From Paenibacillus catalpae (GTDB lineage Bacteria; Bacillota; Bacilli; Paenibacillales; Paenibacillaceae): a stretch of DNA of 64,000 nt. The translations under genes were made by a program, and so were the position numbers. Below, one piece after another: positions 52,931 to 61,339 of the stretch. Location: positions 186,001 through 250,000 of the forward strand of contig NZ_FOMT01000003.1 in the NCBI RefSeq assembly GCF_900112695.1. The letters run 5' to 3'. How positions within the stretch are numbered: the first letter of the stretch is position 1; each line of letters opens with the position of its first letter. The notes beneath the pieces are model-generated. The model was not told the DNA's origin and made no database searches. It saw only the letters and a list, made by a program, of their open reading frames with translations.

Positions 52931-53812
52931 GTGAGCAAGCAACGTACGTACATACTGCTTAGTTTGGTTCCGGCATTGGTATTGCTGCTGGTGTTCACGT
53001 TCTATCCTTTCTTGCAAGGGGTAGTGATGGCGTTTCAAAATTATGTGCTGTTTGATCTGACGAACGTTAAGTTCATTGGATTTCAAAATTTTGAGACCGC
53101 GTTTCAGGACGCAAAGTTTCTTGCGGCACTTGAGAACAGTGCGTATTGGGTGTTTTTTTCGCTAGTCCTGCAGTTTCTGATTGGTTTGTCGCTTGCGCTT
53201 ATGCTGCGCAAGAACTTTAGAGGAAGAGGCGTCTATCAAGGCTTCGTTTTCTATTCCTGGGCATTGTCCGGTTTTCTAATCGGCCTGATCTGGAAGTGGA
53301 TGTTCAACTCGCAGATCGGCGTCATTAACGATCTGCTCATGCGGGCAGGCCTCATCGATACGCGCATCGGCTTTCTCTCCGATCCGGATTGGGCCATGAC
53401 GTCGGTCATCATTGCAAACGTCTGGTACGGCATTGCGTTTTTTGCGATTATGCTCCTGGCCGCGCTGCAATCGGTGCCCGCGGATCTGTACGAAGCGGCG
53501 GAGATGGATGGAGCCGGAGGGCTGCGCAAGTTCTTTAACGTAACGTTTCCGTATATACTGCCGACGGTTATTGCAACGACATTGCTTCGGGCGATCTGGA
53601 TCTTCAACGATCCGTCCATCATCTATGGCCTAACGAACGGCGGGCCAGCCGGAACGACCCATATTCTCTCTTCGCTCATGCTGGAGAAGATCATCTATGG
53701 CGGGGATTACGGAATGGCAGCGGCGATTGGCGTTATCATGATCATCATTCTCATGCTGTATACCGTGTTTTATTTGTTTGCTACAAGATCGGAAAAGGCA
53801 GGTGATTTCTAG
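52931..53812 (+). CDS. ABC permease, CUT1 MalF/UgpA-like, GntR-controlled operon
   Basis: 293-residue membrane protein with six predicted helices. The EAA loop is YEAAEMDGAGGLRKFFNVTF. GTG 52931 is chosen because GGGGAAGGTG lies just upstream; an earlier in-frame GTG (52877) would have to be read through the intercistronic hairpin. Ends directly before the next permease. Confidence 0.87.
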   Translation: MSKQRTYILLSLVPALVLLLVFTFYPFLQGVVMAFQNYVLFDLTNVKFIGFQNFETAFQDAKFLAALENSAYWVFFSLVLQFLIGLSLALMLRKNFRGRGVYQGFVFYSWALSGFLIGLIWKWMFNSQIGVINDLLMRAGLIDTRIGFLSDPDWAMTSVIIANVWYGIAFFAIMLLAALQSVPADLYEAAEMDGAGGLRKFFNVTFPYILPTVIATTLLRAIWIFNDPSIIYGLTNGGPAGTTHILSSLMLEKIIYGGDYGMAAAIGVIMIIILMLYTVFYLFATRSEKAGDF

Positions 53813-54640
53813 ATGAAGCTGCGTTTGTTGACTAGTCTGAAGTCGCTGTATCTGGCTTTGTTTTTCCTGATCATGGTTTTCCCGTTGTATTGGATCGTGA
53901 TCACTTCGCTGAAGCCGCGGAAGGAAATTTTTTCACTGCCGATTCGGTACTGGCCGGAGAGGTTTACGCTCGAAAACTACGCCAACATCTTTAAAGTATC
54001 GAAGTTTCATGTCTATATCGGCAACAGTCTGCTTGTTTCGGTAATCGCCGCCATCATCGTCATCTGTATTGCGACGTTAAGCGGCTATGTTATGGCCCGG
54101 TTTCAATTCCGGGGGCATAAGCAAATTATGATGGCTTTCTTCTCGACGCAAATGCTGCCCGGTTTTATTTCGCTGGCGCCGCTCTATCTATTGATGTCGG
54201 ACATGAACCTGATCAACAACCGGTTGTCCTTGGTCCTTACCTATACGGTCATGCTCATTCCTTTCTCTACGATTATGCTGCGCGGTTTCTTCCAGCGGAT
54301 CCCGAGCAGTCTGGAGGAAGCGGCGATGATTGACGGCTGCTCCCGTTTGACGGCATTGATTCGGGTAATCATTCCGGTGATGTTGCCGGGTATCGCGTCG
54401 ACTTTTATTTTTGCATTCGTGCAAAATTGGAACGAGCTGTTTATGGCGGTCATGTTTCTTGACGACGAAAGCCTAAAGACGCTGCCCGTTGCGATGAACT
54501 CCTTCGTTATGAAGTTCGACGTGGATTGGGGTTCAATGTCCGCCGGCACCGTATTGTCGGTCATTCCAACTGTCGTACTGTTTGCATTCGCTCAGCGGTA
54601 TATCGTGGAAGGGCTGACGCAAGGCGCCGAGAAAGGCTAG
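53813..54640 (+). CDS. ABC permease, CUT1 MalG/UgpE-like, GntR-controlled operon
   Basis: 275-residue partner permease, six predicted helices. The EAA loop is EEAAMIDGCSRLTALIRVII. The C terminus (YIVEGLTQGAEKG) follows the MalG pattern. It begins one base after the previous stop codon. The transporter has no ATPase gene, so it presumably shares the cell's common MsmX-type ATPase. Confidence 0.87.
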   Translation: MKLRLLTSLKSLYLALFFLIMVFPLYWIVITSLKPRKEIFSLPIRYWPERFTLENYANIFKVSKFHVYIGNSLLVSVIAAIIVICIATLSGYVMARFQFRGHKQIMMAFFSTQMLPGFISLAPLYLLMSDMNLINNRLSLVLTYTVMLIPFSTIMLRGFFQRIPSSLEEAAMIDGCSRLTALIRVIIPVMLPGIASTFIFAFVQNWNELFMAVMFLDDESLKTLPVAMNSFVMKFDVDWGSMSAGTVLSVIPTVVLFAFAQRYIVEGLTQGAEKG

Positions 54641-54691
54641 CGGTGGAATGTCACATACAAAGGAATGACACAAACAAAGGAATGTATACCT

Positions 54692-55867
54692 ATGGAGAGA
54701 AAACAAATGGATGAAGGGCTGTACACCAAAGTGTCGCATGACGGAGTGGATACGAATCACCACGGCGCCGTCACCATCCCAATCTATCAAAATAGCCTGT
54801 TCGCGTTCGAGAACCATGAATCGTTCGATCAAGCCATGAAGGACGTATTGGCCGCCACCGTCTATTCCCGGGGCAACAACCCGACGGTACAATATTTGGA
54901 GAGTAAAATCGCCGATCTGGAAGCGGCCGAGAAGGCGCGCTGCTTCGCATCTGGGATGGCAGCCATTGCCGGCTCTTTGCACGCGCTCTTGCGATCGGGC
55001 GACCATGTGATCTGCGTCAATCAAGCCTACGGGCCAACGAGGCAGTTTTTGGACGAATTGTCCGAACGGTACCAGGTCGAAGTCACTTATGTCGATGGAT
55101 GCCTGTTATCCGATTTCGAAGACGCTTTGCGGCCGAACACGCGCCTGATCTATTTGGAGAGCCCGACATCAGGGCTGTTCCAGCTGCAGGATCTGGAGGG
55201 AGTCTCGTCGCTTGCGAAACGGGCGGGAGCTCTCACGATGATTGACAGCAGCTGGGCGACGCCATGCTTCCAGCGTCCGCTAACTTGGGGCATTGATCTT
55301 GTCCTTCACTCGATGACCAAGTATTTTTCCGGACATAGCGACTGCCTGGGAGGCGTCGTTGCAGGGCGCGCGGACCTGATCGACGAAATTGCGAACAAGG
55401 GTTATATGCTGTTTGGCGGCGTCATGACTCCGCACACGGCCTCCCTCATGATACGGGGACTGCGAACGCTTCCGCTCAGGATGGAGAGACATCAGCGAAA
55501 CGGCTTGATCATTGCGGAATATATGGAGAAACATCCGCTCGTGAACCGGGTGAATCATCCTGGCCTGCCTTCCCATCCGCAGCACGCTCTTGCGCGCAAG
55601 CAATTGGACGGATTCAGCAGCCTATTTTCCTTCGAGACGCAGGTGTCGGTAGAGTTACTGAAGAAATGGGCGGACGCTTTGCGTTATTTCCGGATCGGTG
55701 TAAGCTGGGGCGGGTTCGAAAGCCTGGTGACGGTCGGTCAAACGCCGGCGAGCCGTAATTTGGGGGGGACCAACCCTTCGGTAGCCCGGTTGTTCATCGG
55801 TCTGGAGGATCCTCAGACGCTGATCGAGGATATCGAGCAGGCTTGGAGGCAAGTGATCGAGGCATAG
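54692..55867 (+). CDS. PLP-dependent Cys/Met-metabolism-type lyase or transferase
   Basis: 391-residue fold-type I PLP enzyme of the cystathionine gamma-synthase/beta-lyase family. The Schiff-base lysine is K210 in LHSMTKYFSGHSD. Other family positions are YSRGNNPTVQYLE, FASGMAAI and the PLP-Asp in TMIDSSWATP. ATG 54692 follows AAAGGA; ATG 54707 behind GGAGAG is equally good. It is the only enzyme in a GntR-controlled sugar-type ABC operon, only 51 bases from the permease, so it probably acts on the imported compound. It may be a C-S lyase, racemase or gamma-replacement enzyme; the actual substrate is not inferable. Confidence 0.85.
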   Translation: MERKQMDEGLYTKVSHDGVDTNHHGAVTIPIYQNSLFAFENHESFDQAMKDVLAATVYSRGNNPTVQYLESKIADLEAAEKARCFASGMAAIAGSLHALLRSGDHVICVNQAYGPTRQFLDELSERYQVEVTYVDGCLLSDFEDALRPNTRLIYLESPTSGLFQLQDLEGVSSLAKRAGALTMIDSSWATPCFQRPLTWGIDLVLHSMTKYFSGHSDCLGGVVAGRADLIDEIANKGYMLFGGVMTPHTASLMIRGLRTLPLRMERHQRNGLIIAEYMEKHPLVNRVNHPGLPSHPQHALARKQLDGFSSLFSFETQVSVELLKKWADALRYFRIGVSWGGFESLVTVGQTPASRNLGGTNPSVARLFIGLEDPQTLIEDIEQAWRQVIEA

Positions 55868-55928
55868 CCTAAGGAGATTACTAACGTTAAATGAATTTGC
55901 TTGAAAGTAAATAGTTGCAGGATATCAC

Positions 55929-55954
55929 CCCGCCGCAGGCGGGTTCTTTTTTTT
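55929..55954 (+). terminator. Terminator after the PLP-enzyme gene
   Basis: GC-rich stem CCCGCC / GGCGGG with loop GCA, then TTCTTTTTTTT. Confidence 0.9.
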
Positions 55955-56076
55955 GCCCGTTATTAATCGTTTATTAGGAAATAATATACAAACTGCTGTC
56001 GAAAAGTAGTGGGTCATAGGCGCATGTGTTATTTTTATAAGTAGTTACTTAAGTCTATTTAAGGAGAATCCATGGA

Positions 56077-56484
56077 ATGAAATCATCACTATCCATTATT
56101 GTTCGCTCAACAGAAATTGACGTCAATGGTCACGTAAACAACGCAAAATATTTGGAATATTTCGAATGGGGGCGTGAAGAATGGTACGAACAATGCGGGC
56201 TTCCCTATGAAACTTTCGAGAAAATGGATATACAAACGGTTACGGTGAACATTAACGTGAACTATAGAAGAGAGTGCAGACAAGGTGACAAACTAACTGT
56301 CACCTGTCAGCCCGAAAAAATAGGTCGTTCCAGTTACGTTTTGAAACAGGAAATCCAGGGCGAGCGCGGCGAAGTGCGCGCTGATGCATTCGTAACGAGC
56401 GTAACGATGGATCGCTTAACCCGCAAAAGCCGTGAAGTGCCTAATGAATTGAGGAAATTCTTTGAGCAAGAAAAGCAGCAGTAA
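56077..56484 (+). CDS. Acyl-CoA thioesterase, 4HBT/YbgC-like hotdog protein
   Basis: 135-residue hotdog-fold thioesterase. The catalytic motif EIDVNGHVNNAKYLEYFEWG, with the conserved Asp/His positions of the 4-hydroxybenzoyl-CoA thioesterase group, is at residues 13-32. Broad acyl-CoA substrates are likely. AAGGAG is better spaced for a two-codon ATG GAA TGA that overlaps the true start. The gene abuts the convergent aminotransferase with no base between stop codons and no terminator between them. Confidence 0.88.
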   Translation: MKSSLSIIVRSTEIDVNGHVNNAKYLEYFEWGREEWYEQCGLPYETFEKMDIQTVTVNINVNYRRECRQGDKLTVTCQPEKIGRSSYVLKQEIQGERGEVRADAFVTSVTMDRLTRKSREVPNELRKFFEQEKQQ

Positions 56485-57711
56485 TCAGGAATAAACGGCC
56501 TCGTTCTTTAACCCGTAAGCTTCTAATACTCCTGTCAAAATCCGAATCATCTTCTCGACCTCTTCAGCTGTTACGATAAGCGGCGGCATTAAGCGGATTG
56601 TGTGGGCGTTAGGCGCGTTAATAAGGAGACCTTCCTTCATGCATTCCGCAGCAAGAACCGGGGCTGATCCAACAGGCACGTCAAATGCAAGTAGCAGTCC
56701 TTTGCCGCGAATCTGATTGACCGCATAATCCTTGGACAGCACCGTAAGCTTCTCTTGTATCAACGTGCCTTGATTAGCGGCATTCCCTGCCAGCCCGCGC
56801 TCAAGGATCTCGGTGACAACGGCGTGGCCGGCCGCCATGCCAAGAGGTGCAGCGCTGTAGGTACCGCCTTGATCGCCGGGCTCAAACAGATCATATTGGG
56901 CGGTGGTCAGCATGGCCGAGAGCGGGAATCCGCCTGCAATCCCTTTGGCCAGTGTCATCACATCCGGCTTCACGCCGTAATGCTCATAAGCAAACAGCTT
57001 GCCTGTTCTCCCAAGCCCCGTCTGCACTTCGTCGAAGATCAGCATAATGTTGTATACATCGCAAGCTTTGCGCAAGGCCCTTAAATAGGGGGCATCAACC
57101 GAGTGGACGCCGCCTTCACCCTGGACAAGCTCGAGCATAATCGCACAGGTACGGTCGCTGATGGCGGCGAAGCAGGCATCAAAGTCGTTGATCGGAACAT
57201 GAATGAAGCCGGGAACCTTAGGCTCGAACAGAGGCTGGTAGGATGGCTTTCCGGTTGCGGACATGGTTGCCAGCGTTCTGCCGTGGAAGCTGTTTGTCAT
57301 CGTAATAATCTCATAAGCACCGTTCAGACGGAGAGCGCCATGCTTGCGGGCAAGCTTTATGGCGCTTTCGTTCGCTTCGGCGCCGCTGCTGGCGAAGAAT
57401 ACCTTGTCAAAGCCGGAAATTTCCGTCAGGAGGTCCGCAAATTCAATCATGGGCTTGTTATAGAAACCCGGGCTTGCATGCACCAGCTGGCCGCTCTGAT
57501 AAGTCAAAGCCTCTTGCAGGACGGAAGGAGAGTGCCCGAGACTGGTCACTGCCCAGCCCCCGATAAAGTCCAGGTAGGACTTGCCTTCGGTATCCCATAA
57601 ATACATGCCTTCCCCTCGGGTCATTACAACATCAGGACGATTAGCCGTATATAGAAGCGATTGCTTGGCGGATGAGAGCAAACTGTCGGTTGTTTTGTTT
57701 AACGATTGCAT
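56485..57711 (-). CDS. argD: Class III aminotransferase, acetylornithine/ornithine type
   Basis: 408-residue PLP enzyme. K256 in LAKGIAGGFP is the Schiff-base lysine. FDEVQTGLGRTGKL and SSGAEANESAIKLAR are the family motifs. It resembles acetylornithine transaminase (N-acetylornithine + 2-oxoglutarate to the semialdehyde + glutamate) or an ornithine/GABA-type enzyme. Tandem ARG boxes lie directly upstream, which supports an arginine-metabolism role. ATG 57711 follows GGAGG (57723-57727 region); ATG 57729 overlaps that site. It stands alone, unlike the argCJBD operons of many Bacilli, so it could be a second copy. Confidence 0.85.
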   Translation of the reverse strand: MQSLNKTTDSLLSSAKQSLLYTANRPDVVMTRGEGMYLWDTEGKSYLDFIGGWAVTSLGHSPSVLQEALTYQSGQLVHASPGFYNKPMIEFADLLTEISGFDKVFFASSGAEANESAIKLARKHGALRLNGAYEIITMTNSFHGRTLATMSATGKPSYQPLFEPKVPGFIHVPINDFDACFAAISDRTCAIMLELVQGEGGVHSVDAPYLRALRKACDVYNIMLIFDEVQTGLGRTGKLFAYEHYGVKPDVMTLAKGIAGGFPLSAMLTTAQYDLFEPGDQGGTYSAAPLGMAAGHAVVTEILERGLAGNAANQGTLIQEKLTVLSKDYAVNQIRGKGLLLAFDVPVGSAPVLAAECMKEGLLINAPNAHTIRLMPPLIVTAEEVEKMIRILTGVLEAYGLKNEAVYS

Positions 57712-57740
57712 GAATGGTCGAACCTCCATCTCTTACGTGA

Positions 57741-57778
57741 TGTGAATTAATATACATCATAGTGAATAATAATTCAAC
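57741..57778 (-). promoter_or_regulatory. Tandem ARG boxes upstream of the aminotransferase
   Basis: TGTGAATTAATATACATC (57741-57758) and AGTGAATAATAATTCAAC (57761-57778) both resemble the Bacillus ARG box (consensus close to CATGAATAAAAATTCAAG). Two 18-bp sites, two bases apart, is the spacing used by the ArgR/AhrC hexamer. Confidence 0.8.
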
Positions 57779-57830
57779 AACCGGATGAGCCATTTGCAAA
57801 AAGATTATTTTCCTGCACCCGCGCATAAGA

Positions 57831-57862
57831 AGCGGCCAATCCGCATAAGCAGATTGGCCGCT
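57831..57862 (-). terminator. Terminator after ktrB
   Basis: 11-bp perfect stem AGCGGCCAATC / GATTGGCCGCT. On the minus strand it is followed by TTCTTATG, a weak U-tract. Confidence 0.65.
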
Positions 57863-57871
57863 GGCGTTCCA

Positions 57872-59215
57872 TTATCCGATTATAATTTTGCCCTCCGGAT
57901 GCCTGTAAAGCTCCTTCGCCTGGTTAGGTACCAAGGTATAAGCCAAGGTGAGCGGACCCATCCGTCCGACAAACATAACGATAATAATTAGTATTTTTCC
58001 GATATCGGTCAAGTTCGGGGTTAGTCCCATGGATAAACCCGTTGTCCCGAAGGCGGAGGTGACTTCGAACATGACGGTTAAGAAATCAGTCCTCTCCGTA
58101 GCCGTTAAAATCATCGTAAACAAGACAATAGTGGCTACCGATACCGCCGTAATCGTCAATGCTTTGTGAACGCGGTCCTTTGCTAACCGGCGCTTGAAGA
58201 AGACAACATCCTCCTTGCCCCGGATCATCGCGATAACCGCTCCGACCAGAATGGCAAACGTGGTTACCTTGATGCCGCCGCCTGCGGAGCCGGGAGAGGC
58301 CCCGATAAACATCAGAATGATAAGCAGGAACTGGCTGGCATTACGCATGTCCGCGATGTTCAGAGTATTCGCTCCGCCGGAGCGGGGCGAGATGGACTGG
58401 AACAGGGAGCTGTACAGCTTGCCGGACAAGCTCAGCGGCTCCAGTGTATTGGTGAATTCGAATATAAAGAGAAGCACCGCTCCTCCAAGGAACAAGATGC
58501 CGGAGGTGTTCAGCACCACCTTGGAATGCAGCGACAGCTTGCGGATCTTGGGATAATCAATCACTTCGGCCAGCACGATAAAACCGATACCGCCAAGGAA
58601 AATAAGCATCATCAGTACCGCATTAATGACCGGGTCATCCACATGATTGGTAAAGCTGTTAAAGGGACCATGAAGGGGGCCCATAATATCAAGCCCGGCA
58701 TTCGTGAACAGGGATACGCTGTGGAAGACGCCATAATACAGGGCTTTATCAAACGGCATGATAGCTGACCAACGGATAGCGAGAATAAGCGCGCCTGTAA
58801 GTTCAATCGTAAAGGCATAGATCAGAACGCGGCGGATAAAACGGACAATACCTTCAAGCGAAGTATGGCTCATCGACTCCTGCAGCCATAGCCGCTCCCG
58901 GAGAGATATCCGCTTGCGAAAGGCAAGGGCGAATAAAGTCGCCATCGTCATAAAGCCAAGACCTCCAACCTGCATCAGCATCAGGATGACGACCTCGCCG
59001 AAGGTGGAGTAATGTGTTCCGGTATCCACAACAACAAGCCCGGTTACGCAAGCGGATGTTGTGGCTGTAAAGAATGCATCGATAAAAGGAGTATGTACAC
59101 CGTCTTCCGAAGCGTACGGCAACGACAGCAGGATGGAGCCGATCAGAATAATAACAATAAAGCCTGCGGTCAGGATTTGGGGCGGACTAATTTTGGTCAA
59201 TATGGATTTCTTCAA
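57872..59215 (-). CDS. ktrB: Potassium uptake channel subunit KtrB (TrkH family)
   Basis: 447-residue membrane protein of the Trk/Ktr/HKT superfamily. Four M1-P-M2 units are visible, with the selectivity-filter glycine in the first pore SACVTGLVVVDT and in the later ones (TNAGLDIMGP, SPRSGGANTL, FGTTGLSMGL). TTG 59215 follows AAAGGTGAT. It normally needs the RCK-domain partner KtrA; no ktrA gene is adjacent, so that subunit must be elsewhere, as for KtrCD in Bacillus subtilis. Confidence 0.92.
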   Translation of the reverse strand: MKKSILTKISPPQILTAGFIVIILIGSILLSLPYASEDGVHTPFIDAFFTATTSACVTGLVVVDTGTHYSTFGEVVILMLMQVGGLGFMTMATLFALAFRKRISLRERLWLQESMSHTSLEGIVRFIRRVLIYAFTIELTGALILAIRWSAIMPFDKALYYGVFHSVSLFTNAGLDIMGPLHGPFNSFTNHVDDPVINAVLMMLIFLGGIGFIVLAEVIDYPKIRKLSLHSKVVLNTSGILFLGGAVLLFIFEFTNTLEPLSLSGKLYSSLFQSISPRSGGANTLNIADMRNASQFLLIILMFIGASPGSAGGGIKVTTFAILVGAVIAMIRGKEDVVFFKRRLAKDRVHKALTITAVSVATIVLFTMILTATERTDFLTVMFEVTSAFGTTGLSMGLTPNLTDIGKILIIIVMFVGRMGPLTLAYTLVPNQAKELYRHPEGKIIIG

Positions 59216-59278
59216 CCGTAATCACCTTTCATGGAAGCATCGGCTTTAACCGAATTCTGAGTTCTTAAAATTATCTGG

Positions 59279-59284
59279 TATAAT
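59279..59284 (+). promoter_or_regulatory. Extended -10 promoter of the DUF445 gene
   Basis: CTGGTATAAT: TATAAT preceded by TGG gives an extended -10 that can work with the weak -35 here. The resulting leader is too short for ATG 59293 and supports the start at 59323. Confidence 0.55.
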
Positions 59285-59322
59285 TAGTATAAATGCAAAC
59301 GGTACAGGAGGACTACAACTTC

Positions 59323-60558
59323 ATGAAATCAAGATATATTGCAAGTTTGTCACTAGCTATTATGCTTATTGGTTTTATTGTGACCAGATGGTGGCTTCCG
59401 GATAATTGGTGGATCCGGCTATTGGAGAGCGGCTTCGAGGCGGGATTGGTCGGCGGTATTGCGGACTGGTTTGCCGTCACTGCCCTTTTCCGGCATCCGT
59501 TTGGCATTCCCATTCCTCACACATCCCTCCTCCTGAAGAACAGGGATAAAATCGTTAATTCGCTTATTTCCGCTATGGAAAACGAACTGCTGAACAAGGA
59601 AAGCATCAGCAGAAAGCTGAAAGAGCTGAAGCTGTTCAAAGGAATCGCATCGGCAGCTACCGGCCTGATCGGCAAGCGCAAATTGCGGGTTGGGGTACTT
59701 CGGTTCGCCCAAGCTTCGCTTGAACAGATTCCGCTCGAGAAGCTAAGCGCCAAGATTCAAGAGCTTGCAGCCGATTATATCCGCAAGCAAGACATCGTTC
59801 CGGTTGTAGATAAACTGACGGACAAATTCGTCTATGACGGCTGGGATGAGAAGGCGCTGGATTTTGTGCTGGAGCAGGGCAAAGAATGGGTGAAGAAGCG
59901 GGAAACCGAGCAGTTTTTCGGAAGACTGGCCCACAGCAAGATGGAGGAGCTGCAGGTTGGCGGCTTTATGGGCTTTGCGGTACAGGCGTTTGTTGGCTTT
60001 ATGAGTCCGGAGAAGCTTGGTCCACTCATTCAGGGCATGCTGTTATCCAGCATCAAGGAACTGGGCATGCCGGGCAATCCGAATCGGCAGAAGCTGCTTG
60101 ATGAGCTGAAAAAACATGCTTTGGCTTTATCCGCAAACGAAGAGATGATGGCCAGACTGAAAGCAGGGCTGCAGTCCGGCGTTGAAAGCGTAGGGACGGA
60201 GCATTTTATCCATCTTCGTCTGGAGGAGCTTCGCCAGCTGGTGCTCGACAAGCTTGAGGAGGAATGCTTGAACGGCGGCCGTTCGCTCGTCAGAGGCTTC
60301 CGCTTCTTAATTGAGCAAGCAAGGAGCAGGGAAGAGCTTATTAACCGCTGGGAACAAGCCATTCTCGGCTACACCGTAAGCTGGATCGAGAAGAATCATT
60401 ACCGGATCGGAATGCTTGTCCGCGATAATGTGAACCAAATGGATGATCAGGCACTGGTTCAAATGCTTGAGCAGAAGATCGGCAATGATCTGCAGTGGAT
60501 CCGCGTGAATGGCGCGGTATGCGGCTTTATTGTCGGCATCATCCTGTTCTTCTTCTAA
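59323..60558 (+). CDS. DUF445 membrane protein (YheB-like)
   Basis: 411-residue protein of the DUF445 family, known in Bacillus as YheB. An N-terminal transmembrane segment (about 6-26) is followed by GGIADWFAVTALFRHPFGIP, the family signature. A long helical middle region follows, and a C-terminal hydrophobic helix (VCGFIVGIILFFF) ends the protein. Function is unknown. ATG 59323 follows AGGAGG (59306-59311). The FetA-like ATPase gene starts 30 bases after the stop, so the three downstream genes may form one transcript. Confidence 0.85.
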   Translation: MKSRYIASLSLAIMLIGFIVTRWWLPDNWWIRLLESGFEAGLVGGIADWFAVTALFRHPFGIPIPHTSLLLKNRDKIVNSLISAMENELLNKESISRKLKELKLFKGIASAATGLIGKRKLRVGVLRFAQASLEQIPLEKLSAKIQELAADYIRKQDIVPVVDKLTDKFVYDGWDEKALDFVLEQGKEWVKKRETEQFFGRLAHSKMEELQVGGFMGFAVQAFVGFMSPEKLGPLIQGMLLSSIKELGMPGNPNRQKLLDELKKHALALSANEEMMARLKAGLQSGVESVGTEHFIHLRLEELRQLVLDKLEEECLNGGRSLVRGFRFLIEQARSREELINRWEQAILGYTVSWIEKNHYRIGMLVRDNVNQMDDQALVQMLEQKIGNDLQWIRVNGAVCGFIVGIILFFF

Positions 60559-60588
60559 AGGAAGGACGCGTAGAAGGAGTAGTCCGTA

Positions 60589-61335
60589 TTGCAAATGCAA
60601 TTAAAGAACATTTCAAAATCTAAATTCGATGTTCAAGGGGAATGGTTGTTTCGGGAGATAGCAGCAGAGATACGTCCCAATGACCGAATTGCTCTTCTAG
60701 GAGGCTCCGGGCAAGGGAAAAGCACGCTGCTCCGCATTTTGTCGCTGCTTGAGCCGTTTGATCATGGAACGGTTCTTATGGATGGACGGTCAAGCACGGA
60801 ATGGATGCCGCAAAGCTGGCGCAAGAAGGTTACTTACGTGGCGCAGAAGCCAATCATGCGAAGCGGCAGTATTGCGTTTAATCTTCAAACGGTCAGCATG
60901 CTTCACGGCGGCCCCTTCGAAGAAGAGCTGGCCCGCCGGTATATGGAGGCCGTGGAGCTTGGGCGGGCGGACTGGAATAAACAAGCAGCGGATCTCTCGG
61001 GCGGCGAACAGCAGCGGCTTGCGCTTGTCCGTTCACTTATGCTTCGACCCGAGATCCTGCTTCTGGATGAGATTACGTCTTCTCTTGATCCTGGGAGCAA
61101 GCAAGCAGTCGAGAAGCTTCTCTTGGAATGGGTATCTGAAGCAACCAACGGAGCAGCCAGATCCTACGTGTGGATAACCCATGATCTGGAGCAGGCCCGT
61201 GCTGTCAGCAACCAGGTATGGTTTATGGCAGAAGGCTGTTTGCTAGAGAGAACAGAGACGGCAGCGTTCTTCCAAAGTCCGGCTACTGAGCAGGCCAGGG
61301 TGTTCATTAGGGGCATACAGGAGGGAAAGAGGTAG
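60589..61335 (+). CDS. fetA: FetA/YbbL-like ABC transporter ATP-binding protein
   Basis: 248-residue ATPase. Walker A is GGSGQGKST (38-46), the signature is LSGGEQQRLALVRSL and Walker B/D-loop is LLLDEITSSLD. TTG 60589 is nine bases after AAGGAG. It pairs with the following FetB-like membrane protein; in E. coli this pair has been linked to iron export and peroxide resistance, but that function is not proven in Gram-positives. Confidence 0.86.
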   Translation: MQMQLKNISKSKFDVQGEWLFREIAAEIRPNDRIALLGGSGQGKSTLLRILSLLEPFDHGTVLMDGRSSTEWMPQSWRKKVTYVAQKPIMRSGSIAFNLQTVSMLHGGPFEEELARRYMEAVELGRADWNKQAADLSGGEQQRLALVRSLMLRPEILLLDEITSSLDPGSKQAVEKLLLEWVSEATNGAARSYVWITHDLEQARAVSNQVWFMAEGCLLERTETAAFFQSPATEQARVFIRGIQEGKR

Positions 61336-61339
61336 AGCG

